A stretch of 35,203 nucleotides of DNA from Taibaiella sp. (GCA_019739295.1 JAHHDV010000015.1:1-35203), one strand, 5' to 3'. Counted from the stretch's first letter, positions 7,468 to 19,219 are shown. Notes: a model not told the origin generated them from the letters alone. Program-made: numbers and translations.

Positions 7468-10400
7468 TCACCATGGGTTTGCGTTATATTTTCTCCATGG
7501 CCCCATGGAGCCTCCGGAAGTGTATACTTTTTCTTCAATTTTTACTTTTTTCCGCCGACCCATATCCTCGGCTTTTCATAAAGTTTACAGGATCTTCTAT
7601 CACCACAAAATCGGCTTTTAATACATCATCTCCATAATTATTGACTATTACCTTATCTCCAAACATATTATCCGGCCCAAACCTTTCATATTCATTAACA
7701 TCGTGTCCGCCATAATTGAATTTGTCAAGTGTATTTTGATCTATTTTTGAATATCCCCTTACAAATATCACATCTCCGTTAGTAGAGTTTACAAACCAAT
7801 CATCTCCTAAAGGATCAATATTAATCACGGGATTGTTATCCATACTCGAATAAGGAGTTACAGAATAATGTTTCTCTGCCTTTGGATCTATGCTGTTGAA
7901 GCGCCCCAACTGGGGATCCAGTCCCCGGTAAAAAGTCTCATAGGTCTCCAGACCAAAATGTCTTTCCAGCTCTATGCCCTGGTATTTATAAGGATTCTGC
8001 TTGGCACCCGCCCCGGTCTCGGTCAGCGTCAGCCCGAAAGGATAGTAATGGTTCTCCTCCAGCACCTGCCCGTAATAGTGGCCCACATGCAGGTCATCGA
8101 ACCAAACGTCCCGCCCGGGGCTGCCCGTATTGACGAATACCAGCAGGTAACCCGGGAACGGGATCAGGATATCCCCGGGGGATAAATCAGTGCCATGTAC
8201 CCAGTGTACCCAGCGGCACTGCACCGCTCACATTCGGGTCCAGCTGCAGCTGCTGGTTGAAGAACAGGTAGGTCAGGTAAGCTTTCGGGGCGCCGGAAGG
8301 TACGGTCCACACCGTCATACAAGCTCTGGAGGGCACTGGCCAATCCCGGCCGGCTCAGTACGTTCTGCACCAGCTGCAGGTTCTGCGGCAGCTCGGAGAG
8401 CGGCACCCCTGCATAGGTGCTGCCGCCCATCAGGGTAGTCAGCAGCGACTGCAGCATATCGGATGCGGGGAGAACTCCCTGGTTGGGAATGCTGTCCTCG
8501 CTGAGCGCTTTCAACGCTGATATCGAAGCGGTCGCCCGGCATCACCCGGAGCATGATGGAGGTACCCGTACGGCGGGCCGTGTCCGAAGCATTGAGCCGG
8601 ACCGCGTACTCATCCCCGGTGCCGCCGGGTATGGGCGCCCGTACCGGGGGGATGTTGTCAAAGAACAGGTTCTCGATATAGGCTGCCGCGATCTCGTGGC
8701 TGGCCAGGTACTCCAGGCTCATCGGCTCCGCCGTGATCGTGGAGCGGATATTGCCCAGGTGGTCCTTCGTATAGAAGTCATATACGAAGCCTGTATTCCC
8801 GGCCTCGTTCACCCTCGGCTGCATCCTCCCGTCCGGGGTATGGATATATTCCAGCCGCTTGTCCTTGTATACGAAGTCGGACATATAGTCATAGGTCCAC
8901 CACCGGGCCGGATGCCGGGCTGACCGTCTTGCGCAGCCTGGTACCCAGGGCATCATAGATATAGCTGATGCTGCCCTCGCCCGTCACTTCCACCAGGGTG
9001 GGCTTGTTGTGCAGGCTGTAGCTGATATTGCTGATGCCTTTATTGGCATCGGTCTTGAGGTTGCCATTGGCATCATAGGTATACTCCGTCGTCAGTGATG
9101 CATTGTTCTTGAAATCGGGAAGCATCGGGGTCGCCGAAGGGGCTACCGCGTCTTCTACCTTCACCAGCTTATTGCTCTTGGCCGTATAGGTATAGCTGAG
9201 CTGGTCCATATCGATGGTGCCGCCGGGGGTCACGCCCCGCTGCTTCATGGTCAGGAGGTTGCCGTTGGCATCATAGCTGATGTCGGATACGGTATAGTCC
9301 AGGGCGGTCTTGACCCAGGAAGGGGTGCCGCCGGTCACGGTATTGTAGCGGTACTCCGCATGGGTCAGCCGGTTGAAGTTATCATAGGTATAGCCATAGG
9401 CATGATCCTTGTAATACAAGGCCGTGCCGTCATGGTAGTTCGTCCAGGTGATGCCTGCGATATTGCCGTTGTAATACTGGGTATTAAAGCCCCGGTCATA
9501 ATACAGGCGCTCGCTGAAGAAATGCTCGCTGGGGCCTGCGTAAGTAGGCTCCTGGTAGGTGATAGAGGTCAGCCAGCCCCGCCGGTTGTAGCTGTAGCTG
9601 GCATTGAAAGGCGGGAATACGCTGAGGACCGGCTGCCCGAACTGGTTGTACGAATGCCGGGCATAATCGTATTCCATCCCCCCGTTGAACCTGCGGGTAT
9701 GCTGGCTCACTGCCCCGTCCCCGCCGGTAAGGGCTATATCCCGGGTGTACTTGTCCTCGATGGTGATCTCGGTCAGCACATCCGTAGCGCCGTCCTGGGC
9801 CAGCGCGCCGGGATGGGTATGCTGGTTGATGGTCTTCCATGGCATACCGTTAAAATAATAGATAGTTGAGGAGGTTTCCTTGCCACCGGCTATGTTGGTG
9901 GACCGGCTCTGGAGGATCCGCCCCTTGGTATCATAGTAGGTGGTCGTATACAGCCAGTCGGGAACACCGGTAGTGCCCGATGGCTTGAAGACCGCTATCT
10001 TGGAGCCGGTAGGGCGGAAGCGGTTGTTGAAACCTCTCGGCCGCAGCTGGACCGTGACCGGCAGGGTTCCCGTACCGAAAGGGTCCGCATCAAAGCCGAG
10101 CGAAGACTCCGTACGGGTATAATCGTCATAATAATGGTAGATGAAAGGTACCGTATTGGTCACCGTCGATACCGGGTACGGATTGTCCAGGCTGTAATTG
10201 CGGACATAGTGCAGCCACTGCGTGGCGGTAGTGCTGCCCGTCGCGTTCACCGAGGTCTGGATGGTCGTACGCGACGAGGATTCCCCCGTCAGCTTTCCCT
10301 GCCAGGACGGCCGATTCAGCCCGTCATAGAAGGTATACAGCCACTCCCCGGAAGCCAGGTTCCCGTCCTTGCTGAGTACCATCCGGTCCCGCTTATCGTA

Positions 10401-11475
10401 CACCATCAGCTCCCGGGCCTTGCCGGGAACCTTCTTCTCCACCATCCTCCCGCGTTCATCATAAAAGTACTGGTAGCAGAGGTTGTCCGCCGCCGTGGCA
10501 TCCACCGACCAGGTATAGGTGATCACGGTAGTGGTGGAAGACTGTAAACGTGGGAACGGCAGCCTTGGGCGGGATCACGAAGCGGAGCCTGCCCAGCTCG
10601 TCATAGATATAGATCGTGTATTCATATACCAGGGGGCTGGCCCAGTTGATCACCCCCGGTGGTCGACTTCGCCACCCGGCTGAATACAACCCTTCCGGCT
10701 TTGTCCGCGAACTCCTCGGTCCACTTGTTGTCCTCGTCTACCGTGAGGGTCCTGAAGAGCTCGCCGTAGGCATAATCTCCCTTGTATACCGGCAGCGCAG
10801 TAGCTGTGGACGCGATCTCGAAGCGGGGATAGATGCCTTTGTACTCCTTCCCGCTGTTGATCATTTTCTTATTGACACTATAGGTATAGCTTACGCCCCC
10901 GGTTGCTCCCCGCCCAGCTGAACCCTGCGCCCATATCCTTCGTGACCCTGTTCAGGGGTGACCTTTCGATATCCTGTCTGGAGTAAGGGTGGTCTCCCCG
11001 ATGACAGCGGGTAGGCTTCCGTATAAGCGGTCCTCAGGTCGCGGACCATTCTTCCCGCCTGGGATCCGGTCACAACCTCCCTTGCGAAGGGCAGGTACTG
11101 CTTGCTCCGCTTCCCGTAGGCATCATACGTTATGGGCGTGACCACATCATACCGGTCATCGTCGTTGATACCGCTGTGTTTCCGGACCTGCTGGACCGGC
11201 CTGCTGATCCCGTCGTAATATTCGGTCGAGACATCATTATATGCAGGCGTAAAGGTGGTGGAGGGCTTATTGTACCGGCTCGACCTGACGTAATTCACCT
11301 TGGTGGTCGAGGGCAATTCGAACAGGTCCGTATAAGGAGACAGGGGTGGGAAAGATGTAGTTATGACGGGAATATTGCCGGAAGCGCCCTGACTGAACCC
11401 TTCCGTGCTGAACCAGAACATCCCGATCAGACTAAAAAGACAATACCTGCTTTGGAACTTTGATCTCATCATCAT
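7468..11475 (-). CDS. DUF6443/Rhs repeat-associated core protein with variable C-terminal tip, interrupted by about nine +1 frameshifts
   Basis: Reconstructed as 1332 residues. Signal peptide MMMRSKFQSRYCLFSLIGMF..., then a DUF6443 domain (NYVRSSRYNKPS, YYDGISRPVQQVRKHSG, DVVTPITYDAYGKRSKQYLP). YD repeats follow (YDELGRLRFVIPPKA, YDANGNLLTMKQRG, YTYDANGNLKTDANKG), then TKDHLGNIRSTIT. The Rhs core reads NHYYPFGLTLTE, YKYQGIELERHFG, LDPQLGRFNSIDPKAEKHYS and NNPVINIDPLGDD. The tip of about 110 residues starts DDWFVNSTNGDVIFVRG and after a final correction ends KYNANPW. Inferred extra bases lie near 11000, 10905, 10660, 10537, 8893, 8515, 8299, 8193 and 7548; the corrected length is divisible by three. 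It starts six bases after the upstream gene's stop, so translation is probably coupled. The tip is the likely effector or adhesive part; its activity is not recognised. Confidence 0.82.
7982..8068 (-). repeat. 87-bp direct repeat, copy in the main Rhs gene
   Basis: Partner of 6451-6537 (90% identity, 30-base perfect core). It lies in the Rhs core just upstream of the point where main and orphan tips diverge. Confidence 0.9.
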
Positions 11476-11481
11476 TTTTTT

Positions 11482-14400
11482 TTAATTGGTTGCCTGGAAT
11501 TTGTATTCAATGACTTCTTCTATATAATCCAGCTCATCCCTTACGGTGATGAGCCTCCTGAACCCGTCCGCTTCGTACCTGCGGATATTGCTGCTTTCGT
11601 CGCAGACCATCCTGACCATGCCGGTAAGCGGGTCCCTGACAAAGCTGCTCATGGCGCCGGTGACCGGGTATAGCCTTACCTCATCAATGAAGTTCTGGCG
11701 GGACATCGGGCTGCCGGTCGTGCTGTAAGGTATGGATATGGTCAGCTGCTGGCCGTTCCCCGTCAGGGTACCTTCATAATAGCTCCATCCGTTCACGGTC
11801 TTGATCAGCTCAGGCGCCGCAAAGGATGCGCTCGGGGTCGTCAGTATCGGCAGCGGGGACGCGGATGTGGGCTCTTTGACCCAGAAGGAGATAAAATACT
11901 TTTTGCCGCTGGCCAGGGTATTCACCGTCCTCATGGAGCTGACGATGCCTCCTCCCGTACCCGTAGTGCTCCGGAGTATATAGCATTTTGGGGCCCATCG
12001 GTGCAAGGGGGGTCCGTGGACAGCATAGACAGGTCAAACATCCAGTTGCCTTTGTTCTCATCAGCGGGATCACTGAGGTAAGCGCCTTCGAAGTTGGCAT
12101 AGGCGACTTCCGTATGGGCTGCATTTTTGGTTACCGACACCGCATGGCGGCCTTTGTTGTCCAGTGTGATGGTGGTATTTTCATTCCCGTTCCTGATGGT
12201 CCTCGGCATCCCCAGCTTTGAATAGTCGACGTATTCGCTCTGGACTTTAAAACTGGCGTGGTAGCTCAATGCACCGGACAGGAACCTGGACATCGGGTAT
12301 ATGGTGATGCCTGCCCCCAGGCTCATCGGCGAGGCCAGTTCGAAAGCCCTGACCTTATCCAGCCTGGGAGGATTGGTGTTGGAATAGGTATATAGCTTCG
12401 CACCCAGGACCTTATAAACGGAAAGGCCAAAATCCCGGAGGATCAGGTTCTGCTCGATCAGCTGGTTCTTGATCTTATAAGTGCTGAACAGCTTTTTGAT
12501 CCCCTGGGCTTCCGGAGTAGTTGCAGTACCGGAATAATCAGGATGGATATTGTATTTATAGTTATTGATGTATTCCTTGCCATCGCTGCCCATCGAAGTT
12601 TCCTTCACCAGGTTCCCATAAGCATCGAACGTGAAGTTCCTGACGGTAACCAGGCTGTCCCCGTCCAGGTAATTGGCCTCCCGGATGGAGGATAACGGGT
12701 TCTGGTAGGTATAGATCTTATATGCCCAGGCCCTGGGGCCGCCCATAGTTCCCCAGGTCGATCCACAGGAGTAAGAAGGCAGGGTGAACAACCTCTTAAT
12801 CGCTGCTGCTTTCACAAAATTATTCTTTCGGGAAAGATCGTTGAGGTACTGGTACCTTGTCTCCTTTACCTTCTGGTTGGCGGAATTGTACAGCGTCTCG
12901 CGGAGTACATTACCCCGCTCCAGGTCATTGGAGGTAATCCGGAAATTATTATTTACAGATACATAAGCTATAGCGGTTGCGGGAAAGGCTGCGTAATTGG
13001 TGTGCATCTCATCTCTGTATTCCGCCTGGTCGTGGTTGCTGAAATAGGTTACCGTTGTACTCCCGTCAGGGTGCTGTACCGCTACTTCTGAATAATTGAC
13101 AATGCCTCCTTTGTACTGCTGCAGCCATTCTCCTGCTTCATTGTAGGTATTAGAGGCTGCAAAAACGCCCCCGCACACGCCCGAACTATCATCGACATTC
13201 ACATATGTAACCAGGTCTGCATAATTGGGCAGCATCCCCAGCACACCGCTGCTGTAGGTCCCTCCGGTGATGTGGTTCTTTCTGTAAAAGTAGGAAGTCG
13301 TCAGCGGGTCACTGCCGTATAAGGGGTAATCTTTGACCGACTTGATGCGGACCCCGGCATATTTTTCCGAGCCGTAGGATTGCAGGGAGACCGGAGTGGA
13401 TGCATTCGGATCTATTTTGATATAATCCCGGTAGAATGCCGGTTCAAATTCGAATGCCGAATAACCACCGGAAGGGTAGTGGATCTTACTTAACAGGCCT
13501 GCAGTAACAATAAGTGAAATGCGGCTCTTTCGTTGAAGCGGCGAACTGGGTCACGATATTGGTCAGCGAAGGATCGTTCAGGAAGCCCCAATGGTCCTTA
13601 CCCCGGCGATTCGTAGGGAGGGAAAAGACTGATGTTATTGTACTCGAACTTGTACAGTTCCCCTTTGACCGCATGTTCAAAATCATAGAACAGGACCGAA
13701 TCCAGCGTCTTCCTCTGCGTGGTGTTCTGTTTGTAATAAAGCTTTATGCCATTGGTATACTTACCTGTCTGCTTCTCATATACCTTGATGGAATCCAGCT
13801 TCCGCATATTGTTCGGGAACTCGATATAATCCTCCTCGTACCTCAGGTCATTCCAGTGCAGGCATAGCTGGTCCTTTAAATACCTGTCCGGAGACGAATA
13901 GACAGGCGGAGGATCAACCCAGGTCGCCGCGGATAAAGGAAGCTCCGTGGAATTATTGACATAGAAGTCGATCCTTGTCGTCGGTGTATGTATGGCTCTA
14001 AGAAAAACCTGGTTGATCGTTATTCCTGATAATGCATAATGGGAGGATGAAAAACCGACTCTTTCATCGTAAACCTGGGGAATCCTGGTAATGAACTTTT
14101 TAAAGAGCGCCCTGGCCGGCTTGTACTCGAAACTCACCGTGTCGTTCTGGGGGGATATGATCTTTGTCAGGTACCAGGCATTGGCTGTAATATAATTTTC
14201 CTTTTTGTCCATCGTATGGATATTGCTGATATCGATCATCCCTCTTGAGAACTCGATCGCGGTGGTATCTCCACCGAAAATATACCTGAACCCATCTGGA
14301 GTCGTAATCGTGAATCGCGTGAACAGGCTGGCGACCCTTTCAAATAGCGATGAAGATGTCCAGGGATCATCGTTATCATTAAACGGGTGGAACCTGTACC

Positions 14401-15115
14401 ATAGCTTGAAATTACCCGAATTATCCAGCACTTCTTCAATCTCCAGGGTGATGTTCTGCTTGCTTTTCACTTTCCATTCTCCTGTCTCCGACCTGTAAAA
14501 GCTTCCGGAATACCCTCCGAAAGAAAATACGAATTCATCGGGTTCCATATCTACCATCGAATCGTTCAAACTGACACTGGATAGTTTTGACCTTAAGTAG
14601 GCAGTACTGCTCCAATCCGTCCTGTCCAGGGTTCGTCCTGTAAAATAATACCCCGCATCCTTGCCTGCGGTTCCCGTAGGCAAATAGACGCTTCTGTTGT
14701 AATATTCATCAGCCATATCATTGGTTTTCCGGGAGATCACGCCTCCGGCCTGTAAACTCCATCCTAACCCGACCCAGCCGGAATATTCATCTACCTTTAT
14801 GCCGCTTCCTGAATAAGATAAAGTAACAGGAACCTGGATACTGGCATGGGATGTGCTCAATAAGGGAAGCTGCAGGGACAATGCTCCAGTATACAGGTCT
14901 ATATTGTATGCTGACCTCCGCTCCATGGCAGCTGCAGTAGGCGACTTGATGTTCATGGGGCTGGAATGGTAATCATCCGGATTGGTATACCTCAGGATTC
15001 CGGTCATGTCCCTCTGACCGGAAGCGCGTTCAGCCGCAAAAACCCAAACCGATACAAGCAGGCATATGCAAAGACAAAAACGTGTCATATTGAGTGCGTT
15101 ATATTGTTTATTCAT
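11482..15115 (-). CDS. Large secreted YD-repeat protein, first gene of the Rhs pair, interrupted by four +1 frameshifts
   Basis: Reconstructed as 1209 residues. The ATG at 15115 (MNKQYNALNMTRFCLCICLL) gives a signal peptide with cleavage near ERASGQ; an in-frame ATG at 15088 is an alternative. The N-terminal domain has the pattern of Bacteroidota Rhs/SpvB-like proteins: YNIDLYTGALSLQLPLLS, VPVTLSYSGSGIKVDEYSGW, VGLGWSLQAGGVISR. YD-type elements include FDAYGNLVKETSMG. Near residues 1030-1150 a jelly-roll-like segment (KYFISFWVKEP, WSYYEGTLTGNGQQLTISIP, IDEVRLYP) precedes DPLTGMVRMVCDESSNIRRY. It lacks the Rhs core signature, which is in the next gene. Extra bases lie at GGGG 13601-13604, near 13503, in C6 12007-12012 and in A4 11986-11989. 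Likely cell-surface; partner of the downstream Rhs protein. Confidence 0.8.
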
Positions 15116-15280
15116 TTTATTTTTTTTACCAAAAACATACAAAAGCAGGCAAGGCATCGTTACCTGATAGATTTAGGCTTCAAAATCCTCCTGTCTAATT
15201 AATCTTTTATATAAGATAAAAGCTGTTCCATAAAATCAGAATGTACAGGGATCTAATGGTTCTTTTTGGATTTCGGGTTG

Positions 15281-15288
15281 CAAAGGTA
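15281..15288 (-). promoter_or_regulatory. Candidate -7 box for the Rhs pair
   Basis: The minus strand reads TACCTTTG, an exact TAnnTTTG match, about 165 bases upstream of the ATG at 15115. A matching TTG is not clear at -33 (TTTTAT is there instead). The long leader holds a weak AT-rich hairpin near 15202-15222. The only other minus-strand candidate closer to the gene (TATGTTTT near 15135) is poorer. Confidence 0.4.
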
Positions 15289-15348
15289 AGTATAGTAATA
15301 AATATAAAAGGGATAATCCGGAATTGATGGGGGGACCGGGTAGTTTAG

Positions 15349-18277
15349 CTATTGTGCCGGGAGATCCAGCGAAAGGTACCATACCGGCTGCCCCCGGCCA
15401 AGGGCCATGTCGATCCGTATCGGATACCCGGCCAGAATAGTCCGGGCAGACAGACCATAGCTGTACAGAAAATCGGGAGCGGGAGAAAGGACGTGCTCCT
15501 GCCTCCAGGTATGGGCGGCATCCGACCATACACCCAGCTGGAAGTTCCGTATAAAGGAAAAGCCCGTATGGACCGGGATGAGCGTCCGGAATAAAGGAAC
15601 ATATATATCCAGGTTCAGTAAGGTATATGCGCTGCCGTACATACTGTTCTGGGGATAGCCGCGGAACGGCGTGACCAGCGTCTGCATGATATAAGGTGCA
15701 TCCTGCGGGAATATCCTGTCTTCATCCCGGAGGGGTGCCAGGTTGCCGTTGACGCCACCGAAATTGTACAGGACCATCCCGTTCCTGCCCCTGCTGAATC
15801 CCGCCCTGAATGCGGTCTCCACCCGGACAGCTTCGGACAGCTTCAGGTAATGCTGCGCATCAAGCTGCAGGGCATATACTATCGATGATTCCTTTCTCAT
15901 ACCGGAGACCATCCCGTCTGCACTCGCTTCCAGGGACCATCCCGTCCTCGTCAGCGGGGCGGAATAACGGACTTGAGCGCCTTTCAGCTTTAGTGAATTG
16001 ATATTCCAGAGCTCATGCACCGGCGCAAAAGGAAGGCTGTAGCGATCCGTAGACAGGAAGATGAGCTTATCCTTCCGTATGGCGAGGTTGGCGGATAATC
16101 GCCAGTGCAGGTTCAGCGGGTAATGGAAGCCCAATCCCAGGTAATCCGTCCTGATCCTGACAGAAGTAGGATAAGGCATCCCTCTTTCGTCTGTCCAGTA
16201 GGCATCCCTGTCCAGTGATGTCTGCTCTACCTTCCTGAAATACATCAGCTCCCAATCCGTCCTGCGGGTAAGGTTCCGGTACAGGGTATAGAAGTCGCTG
16301 CCATTGTTCCCTACGGGCAGCCTGAACCCGAAGTTCAGGTGATGGTCTTCGAAGATGTCCGCTACCCCTCCTGTGAACATCGCGCCCAGCTCAGGGACCT
16401 TGTATGTTCCCCCGTAAGCCTTGTAAGGCTGGTACTTATTGATGAAGTAAGCATTGTTGATACCGGCATTAAAATAGGCTTTATACAGCCGGATCCGGTA
16501 ATTTTCTTCCTTTCCAGGCAGGAATACTTCCCTTGCAGTATCCTGCTGCCCCAGGTTCGTACCGAATATATTGCCAAATTCATTTTTGTAATCCTTGTCT
16601 GCCTCCCTGATCGCCTTTCCCAGGCTGTCCCTGTATTTTCTTTCCCTCAGGAATTCCGTTTTCCGTACGCTGGTTCCCTCTTTCAGCGATAACCTGCCGT
16701 CCAGGGCCTCCAGCCGGAAAGTGTCCTTTTGCAGGCTGCCGGAGCCGGTATGGGCGATCACCAGTGCCCCCTCGGGGGTGATGCCCGTTACATCCGCTTT
16801 CAGCCACATGCTATCGGCAACCAGCAGAACCGGGTCATCACCCGCACGGTATCCCCTGCGCTCCTGAAGAACGGGCGAAGCATATAGCCCGTAAGGTCGT
16901 TCGAATGTATCCCTGCCGGATACGGTAAGCGGATATCCGGACCGGAACACCAGCAGGGAATCCTGTACTACCTCAAAGGCTCCCTGGTCATAAGGATCAT
17001 CTGTCACCGGCTGGACCTTTCCTGACGAAAGCCTGAAACTGACCATATCGCTGACCCCGTTCTTATGGGCGGAAAGCCAGAGCTCATCTTCCGTGATGAT
17101 CTCAAAACCGGCAATGCCGTCCATACCCTTCAGGCTGTTGCGGTATACCTTGGTTCCCGTGTTATTGTACTTCTCGAGGATCAATGTTCCTTTCCATGGG
17201 AAAATGATAAAAATACTCCCGGTCTGGCCGGCTACCTTTACCAAAGGCTGATCAGGACAGCTCCTTTCCTCTTCATTATATATACCCGGAATACGCAGCA
17301 GTTTTTTTTCTTTTCAGAGGCCCGGAAAGCGAAGCTGTTTCCAGGTACACATCGATGGCTGTGCCGCTCCTGTTCCACTCCTTTACCACCTGTACGGATC
17401 CCCGGACAAGGACTCCGCAGCGGTGATCGCCCGACGGATGATCACCGGTACTTTCTTCTGCCGGTGGTTCTGGGGCAAAGCGACCGCTGTAAAAAAGGAT
17501 GTATTCTGTTTCCAGATCCCGCAGGTCCTTTCTGAGCACCTGCCTTACCGCTTTTTCCAGGCTTTTGCGGCGCAGCATGAAGTGATACAGCTGCCGGATC
17601 ACATCATACCGGTAACGCTGCTTCAGGAAATAGGCAAAGGATTTTCCTGCCATGATACTGTCCGATGCCAGCACCTGCTGCCAGTGCGGGCTATCTGCTG
17701 TGAACATCCGCTCCAACCGGGTCTCGTCTCCCGCTGTCCATCCATCCACTGTCAATGCGGCACTTCCCCTCCAGAACCAATCGTCCCGGTCTTCTATGAA
17801 TTTGCTTTTCAAATTATTCCTCCCGGTGAGGTTATTGATGGAAAGCAGGACCAGGGATCGCTTCAGCCGGGAGATCAGCTCTGCCGTATTCCCGTCATAC
17901 GAAAGTACGATCCTGTTATTGTTGCTGCTGACAATGGAAAAATCAGATCTCCTTTCATCCGTTCCGATCCCGATATTGGATTCGTCCGATTCCCGGAGAG
18001 AAGGGTACAGGAATAGGTGCACCTTATCAGGAAAAGGGACATAAAAACTATCCTGGAAATTCTTCTTTGCAGCCACAAGGTAAGTATACAGGGCTGCTGC
18101 GGGCTGCCGGTATCCCTCCGGGTAAAACAAGGTAAAATCTTCTCCTGTTACATATTCTTTCCAGCTGCGCTGATGGTACTGTATCCTGTTGGGCTGCACA
18201 TCCTCCTGTCCCCGGACGGCAGACGGGAGCAGGTATGTACATAACAGCAGCAATACAAATAACTTCAAAGGGATCAA
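15349..18277 (-). CDS. Outer-membrane protein: degenerate peptidase-MA-like domain, propeller-like region and beta-barrel; one +1 frameshift
   Basis: Two frames join at A8 (17302-17309): with seven A, the N-terminal part runs through LSGPLKRKKLLRIPGIYNEE into the 15349-17244 frame, for 975 residues. The best start is a TTG at 18277 (IPLKLFVLLLLCTYLLPSAV then RGQ), giving a signal peptide; an ATG at 18371 would give a poor long leader. Residues about 30-330 resemble gluzincin peptidase-MA proteins (FTLFYPEGYRQPA, VHLFLYPSLRES, then WFWRGSAALTVDGW, and SIMAGKSFAYFLKQRYRYDV). However, the HExxH zinc site expected around LISRLKRSLVLLSINNLTGR is absent, so peptidase activity is unlikely. Residues ~350-560 look like short TolB-like strands. 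From ~600 to the C-terminal VWYLSLDLPAQ is a beta-barrel. Function unknown. Confidence 0.65.
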
Positions 18278-18299
18278 TGATTTAAGCAGCGGATAAAGA

Positions 18300-18307
18300 C
18301 AAAAATA
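18300..18307 (-). promoter_or_regulatory. Candidate -7 box of the degenerate-peptidase/barrel gene
   Basis: The minus strand reads TATTTTTG, an exact TAnnTTTG match. The expected transcript start near 18293 leaves a 16-base leader before the TTG start at 18277, which supports that start. No clear -33 TTG was found. Confidence 0.4.
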
Positions 18308-18370
18308 ACCAAGTATATTTATTTCACGTACATTTTTTACCTTCGGTGCGAAACCTACCCATATCTGCAT

Positions 18371-19219
18371 ATGTGCTTCTACAAGCAGGCCACGACCTTC
18401 TTCCTGTTCGCAGCATTGTTCTTCATCATCCCGGAATGTACCGGGCAGGTTTCGGTATGGAACATGGGAAGCAGCCCTGGAAAGCATAAGGACAGGTTCT
18501 CTCTGAAAGACTGGCGGAATAAGATCCGGCAATGGGGAATGGAAGATTCGTTCAGGCACCAGCTATCGGTGTCTGCCGGTTTCAATACGAATGGCTGGAC
18601 AGGAGGAGCCTGTTATATCCTCAACAGGAACAATAAAAAGCGGCTGTTCCGCTTGTCCGTAACAGAGGTCATGCACGAGAAAGAAACCAAAGTCATGCAG
18701 GAGAATACGGCAAGGTACGAGATCGGCACCCGTACACCTTTCGTATTCGGGAAGATCCATAACCTGTACCTGGTACAGCTGGGATATGGCAGTGAGCTGC
18801 CGCTGCTGCCTTCCCTCTTCGAGGGAACCACGCACCTGGGACTGATGTACTCCGCAGGTTTATCCTTATGCATAGCCAAACCCTATTATATCCACTATAT
18901 CGAAGACATCGGTTCGGATCCGTATATCGTGCAGATCAGGTATGAAGCGGCTACTTCAGAACAGTTCCTGACCAGGCCCAATATCCTGGGAAGCGCCCCG
19001 TGGCATAAGGGACTATGGGAATCGGCCATCGCTCCCGGCATATTTGCAGATGCAGCCCTTACGATAGAACCCGGCCGGAAATCGGGACTGGTCAAAAGGA
19101 TGCTCCTGGGTGTCAATTTCAATTATTCGGTGAAGCCCCGGGCCATCCTCGCAGAACACGAGGGCAGGTCCTTCTTCCCTTACTGCTATATCGGGATCGA
19201 ATTAGGCAAAAGATGGTGA
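18371..19219 (+). CDS. Secreted outer-membrane beta-barrel protein, hypothetical
   Basis: 282 residues. A signal peptide (MCFYKQATTFFLFAALFFII, cleavage near CTGQ) is followed by a short charged linker (about 40-60). A series of amphipathic strands then runs to the end: LSVSAGFNTNGWTGGACYIL, RLFRLSVTEVMHEKE, FVFGKIHNLYLVQLGYG, LGLMYSAGLSLCIAKPYYIHYI, and near the C-terminus GVNFNYSVKPRAIL and YCYIGIELGKRW. These features, and the aromatic C-terminal strand, suggest a small outer-membrane barrel like those common in Bacteroidota; no enzymatic domain is seen. It is divergent from the degenerate-peptidase/barrel gene with a gap of only ~90 bases, so the two may be co-regulated. A weak TACCTTCG at 18339-18346 could be its -7 box. 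It ends at a shared terminator with the adhesin gene. Confidence 0.7.
   Translation: MCFYKQATTFFLFAALFFIIPECTGQVSVWNMGSSPGKHKDRFSLKDWRNKIRQWGMEDSFRHQLSVSAGFNTNGWTGGACYILNRNNKKRLFRLSVTEVMHEKETKVMQENTARYEIGTRTPFVFGKIHNLYLVQLGYGSELPLLPSLFEGTTHLGLMYSAGLSLCIAKPYYIHYIEDIGSDPYIVQIRYEAATSEQFLTRPNILGSAPWHKGLWESAIAPGIFADAALTIEPGRKSGLVKRMLLGVNFNYSVKPRAILAEHEGRSFFPYCYIGIELGKRW

Noticed and set aside
8164..15157. Many short Rhs fragments as a series of degraded pseudogenes
   Set aside because: All breaks are +1, corrected lengths are whole codons and the protein order is continuous; two long genes explain all fragments.
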